Source: an uncultured Prevotella sp. (GTDB taxonomy: Bacteria; Bacteroidota; Bacteroidia; Bacteroidales; Bacteroidaceae). From it: a stretch of DNA of 22,881 nt. Positions 21,926-22,881 of this stretch are shown here, one piece after another. A program made the translations under genes and the position numbers. Position 1 is the stretch's first letter. Each line of letters starts with the position of its first letter. The stretch covers positions 1-22,881 of the forward strand of contig URSZ01000024.1 in the NCBI GenBank assembly GCA_900550635.1. Direction: 5' to 3'. The notes below the pieces were generated by a model. That model saw nothing but the letters and a program-made list of their open reading frames with translations. It made no database searches and had not been told where the DNA came from.

Positions 21926-22881
21926 ATGATTACATCGCAGGATAAAATCCAATTAAAAGGCAAAGGTATTACTGAAGAGCAATTAGAGTACCAGTTAGGT
22001 TGTTTTCGCACAGGTTTCCCGTATTTACGGCTGTACGCTGCGGCAACGCAAAGTAAAGGAATATCAGTTCCTACAGAAAACGAACGAAACGAGTTGGTGC
22101 ACGGCTGGGATGAGTACCGTAGCCAGGAAGATGTCAGCATTGTGAAATTTGTTCCTGCTTCAGGCGCAGCCAGCAGGATGTTCAAGAACCTGTATGCTTT
22201 TCTTGAAGGCGAAAGCAACGTGCCAAAAACAGACTTTGAACGTAAGTTTTTCGACAACATAAGACATTTCGCTTTTTATGAAGACCTCGACGAGGCGTGC
22301 AAGCGTATTAATAACATGGGAATAGCCGGGCTGGTAAAAGCCGGCAACTTCAAGGCTGTGGTCAAGGCACTTTTAGACAACGAAGGATTAGGCTACGGTT
22401 CAAAGCCCAAAGGTGTTTTATTGTTTCATTCATATCCCGACGGCGCGCGGACACCTTTGGAGGAACATCTTTATGAAGGAGCATTAATAGCGTCAGATTC
22501 TAATAAATGCGTAAAAGTTCATTTCACCGTTTCGCCCGAGCATAAGGATTTGTTCCGAGAGCATGTGGAAAAGGCCGTGCCAAGTATGGAAGAAAAGTTG
22601 GGTGTTCACTTCGAAATATCTTTTTCGGAGCAAAAATCAAATACAGATACGATAGCTGCCACGCCCGACAATGAGCCTTTCCGCAATGCCGACGGTTCTT
22701 TGCTCTTTCGCCCGGGCGGTCACGGCGCGCTTATAGAGAATCTGAATGAAATCGATGCGGATGTTATTTTCATAAAGAATATTGATAATATTGTGCCGGC
22801 CCGTCTTATGCCGGACACTGTGGTGTATAAGAAATTGTTGGCCGGTAAGCTGGTTGCATTGCAAAACCAGATTTTTGAATA
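21926..22881 (+). CDS. DUF4301 family protein (partial, runs off the window)
   Basis: The frame opens at ATG 21926 and continues without a stop through 318 codons to the window edge, where only two bases of the next codon remain. The N-terminal half contains KFVPASGAASRMFKNL (about 74-89), which resembles the phosphate-binding loop of sugar nucleotidyltransferases. A later block, FRPGGHGALIENLNEIDAD, then VIFIKNIDNIVP (about 270-300), is the strongest DUF4301 signature I recognise and looks like a pyrophosphorylase substrate loop. Family members I know of are around 500 residues, so roughly the C-terminal third should lie outside. A soluble cytoplasmic sugar-phosphate nucleotidyltransferase is plausible but unproven. 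Its promoter candidate is at 21872. Confidence 0.85.
   Translation, partial: MITSQDKIQLKGKGITEEQLEYQLGCFRTGFPYLRLYAAATQSKGISVPTENERNELVHGWDEYRSQEDVSIVKFVPASGAASRMFKNLYAFLEGESNVPKTDFERKFFDNIRHFAFYEDLDEACKRINNMGIAGLVKAGNFKAVVKALLDNEGLGYGSKPKGVLLFHSYPDGARTPLEEHLYEGALIASDSNKCVKVHFTVSPEHKDLFREHVEKAVPSMEEKLGVHFEISFSEQKSNTDTIAATPDNEPFRNADGSLLFRPGGHGALIENLNEIDADVIFIKNIDNIVPARLMPDTVVYKKLLAGKLVALQNQIFE

Noticed and set aside
1..22881. tRNA, rRNA, insertion sequence or phage genes
   Set aside because: No cloverleaf with a TTC loop, rRNA stretch, transposase motif or terminal inverted repeat pair was recognised in the gaps on either strand.

Overview
The window looks like chromosomal DNA from a Bacteroidota bacterium, most likely order Bacteroidales. 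The evidence is gene content (a moxR/DUF58/batABCDE aerotolerance-type cluster, TonB of the Bacteroidota type, HU-fold proteins, tandem META lipoprotein, DUF4301), gene starts without strong Shine-Dalgarno sequences, and several candidate promoters with the Bacteroidota -7 element TAnnTTTG. I saw no tRNA, rRNA, CRISPR array, transposase or phage gene.

Layout. 1-120 is the 3' end of an unidentified gene. 157-1427 holds panC and panD, which make pantothenate (coenzyme A precursor). 1647-5644 holds a CopA-like P-type ATPase homologue whose catalytic signature motifs are all replaced, followed 32 nt later by a secreted GH123-like glycosidase. 5889-9886 holds ftsY, rimO, a small HU-family gene and an HU protein that also carries a membrane helix and a LysM domain; a strong hairpin terminator follows. 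A convergent gene (9988-10863, minus) encodes a TonB-type protein with an N-terminal Cys4 motif. From 11331 to 20733 runs a long same-strand cluster: moxR, a DUF58 gene, an unnamed membrane protein, batA, batB, batC, batD, batE and a PAP2 phosphatase. The cluster probably builds a membrane-anchored VWA/TPR assembly served by a MoxR AAA+ ATPase. A minus-strand double-META lipoprotein (20915-21709) and the start of a DUF4301 gene (21926 to the window edge) close the window.

Four intergenic gaps (5700-5762, 11027-11089, 17240-17302, 20758-20820) carry the same element: three tandem 21-bp units, each with a near-palindromic 19-bp core, all in the same orientation. One copy sits inside the bat cluster between batC and batD. 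I do not know a named element that matches it. Units 1 and 2 can pair with each other and show a compensating change between copies.

The two observations I rate highest are the intact but catalytically stripped P-type ATPase and this triple-palindrome repeat. The HU-membrane-LysM protein, which could physically link chromosome and cell wall, comes third.
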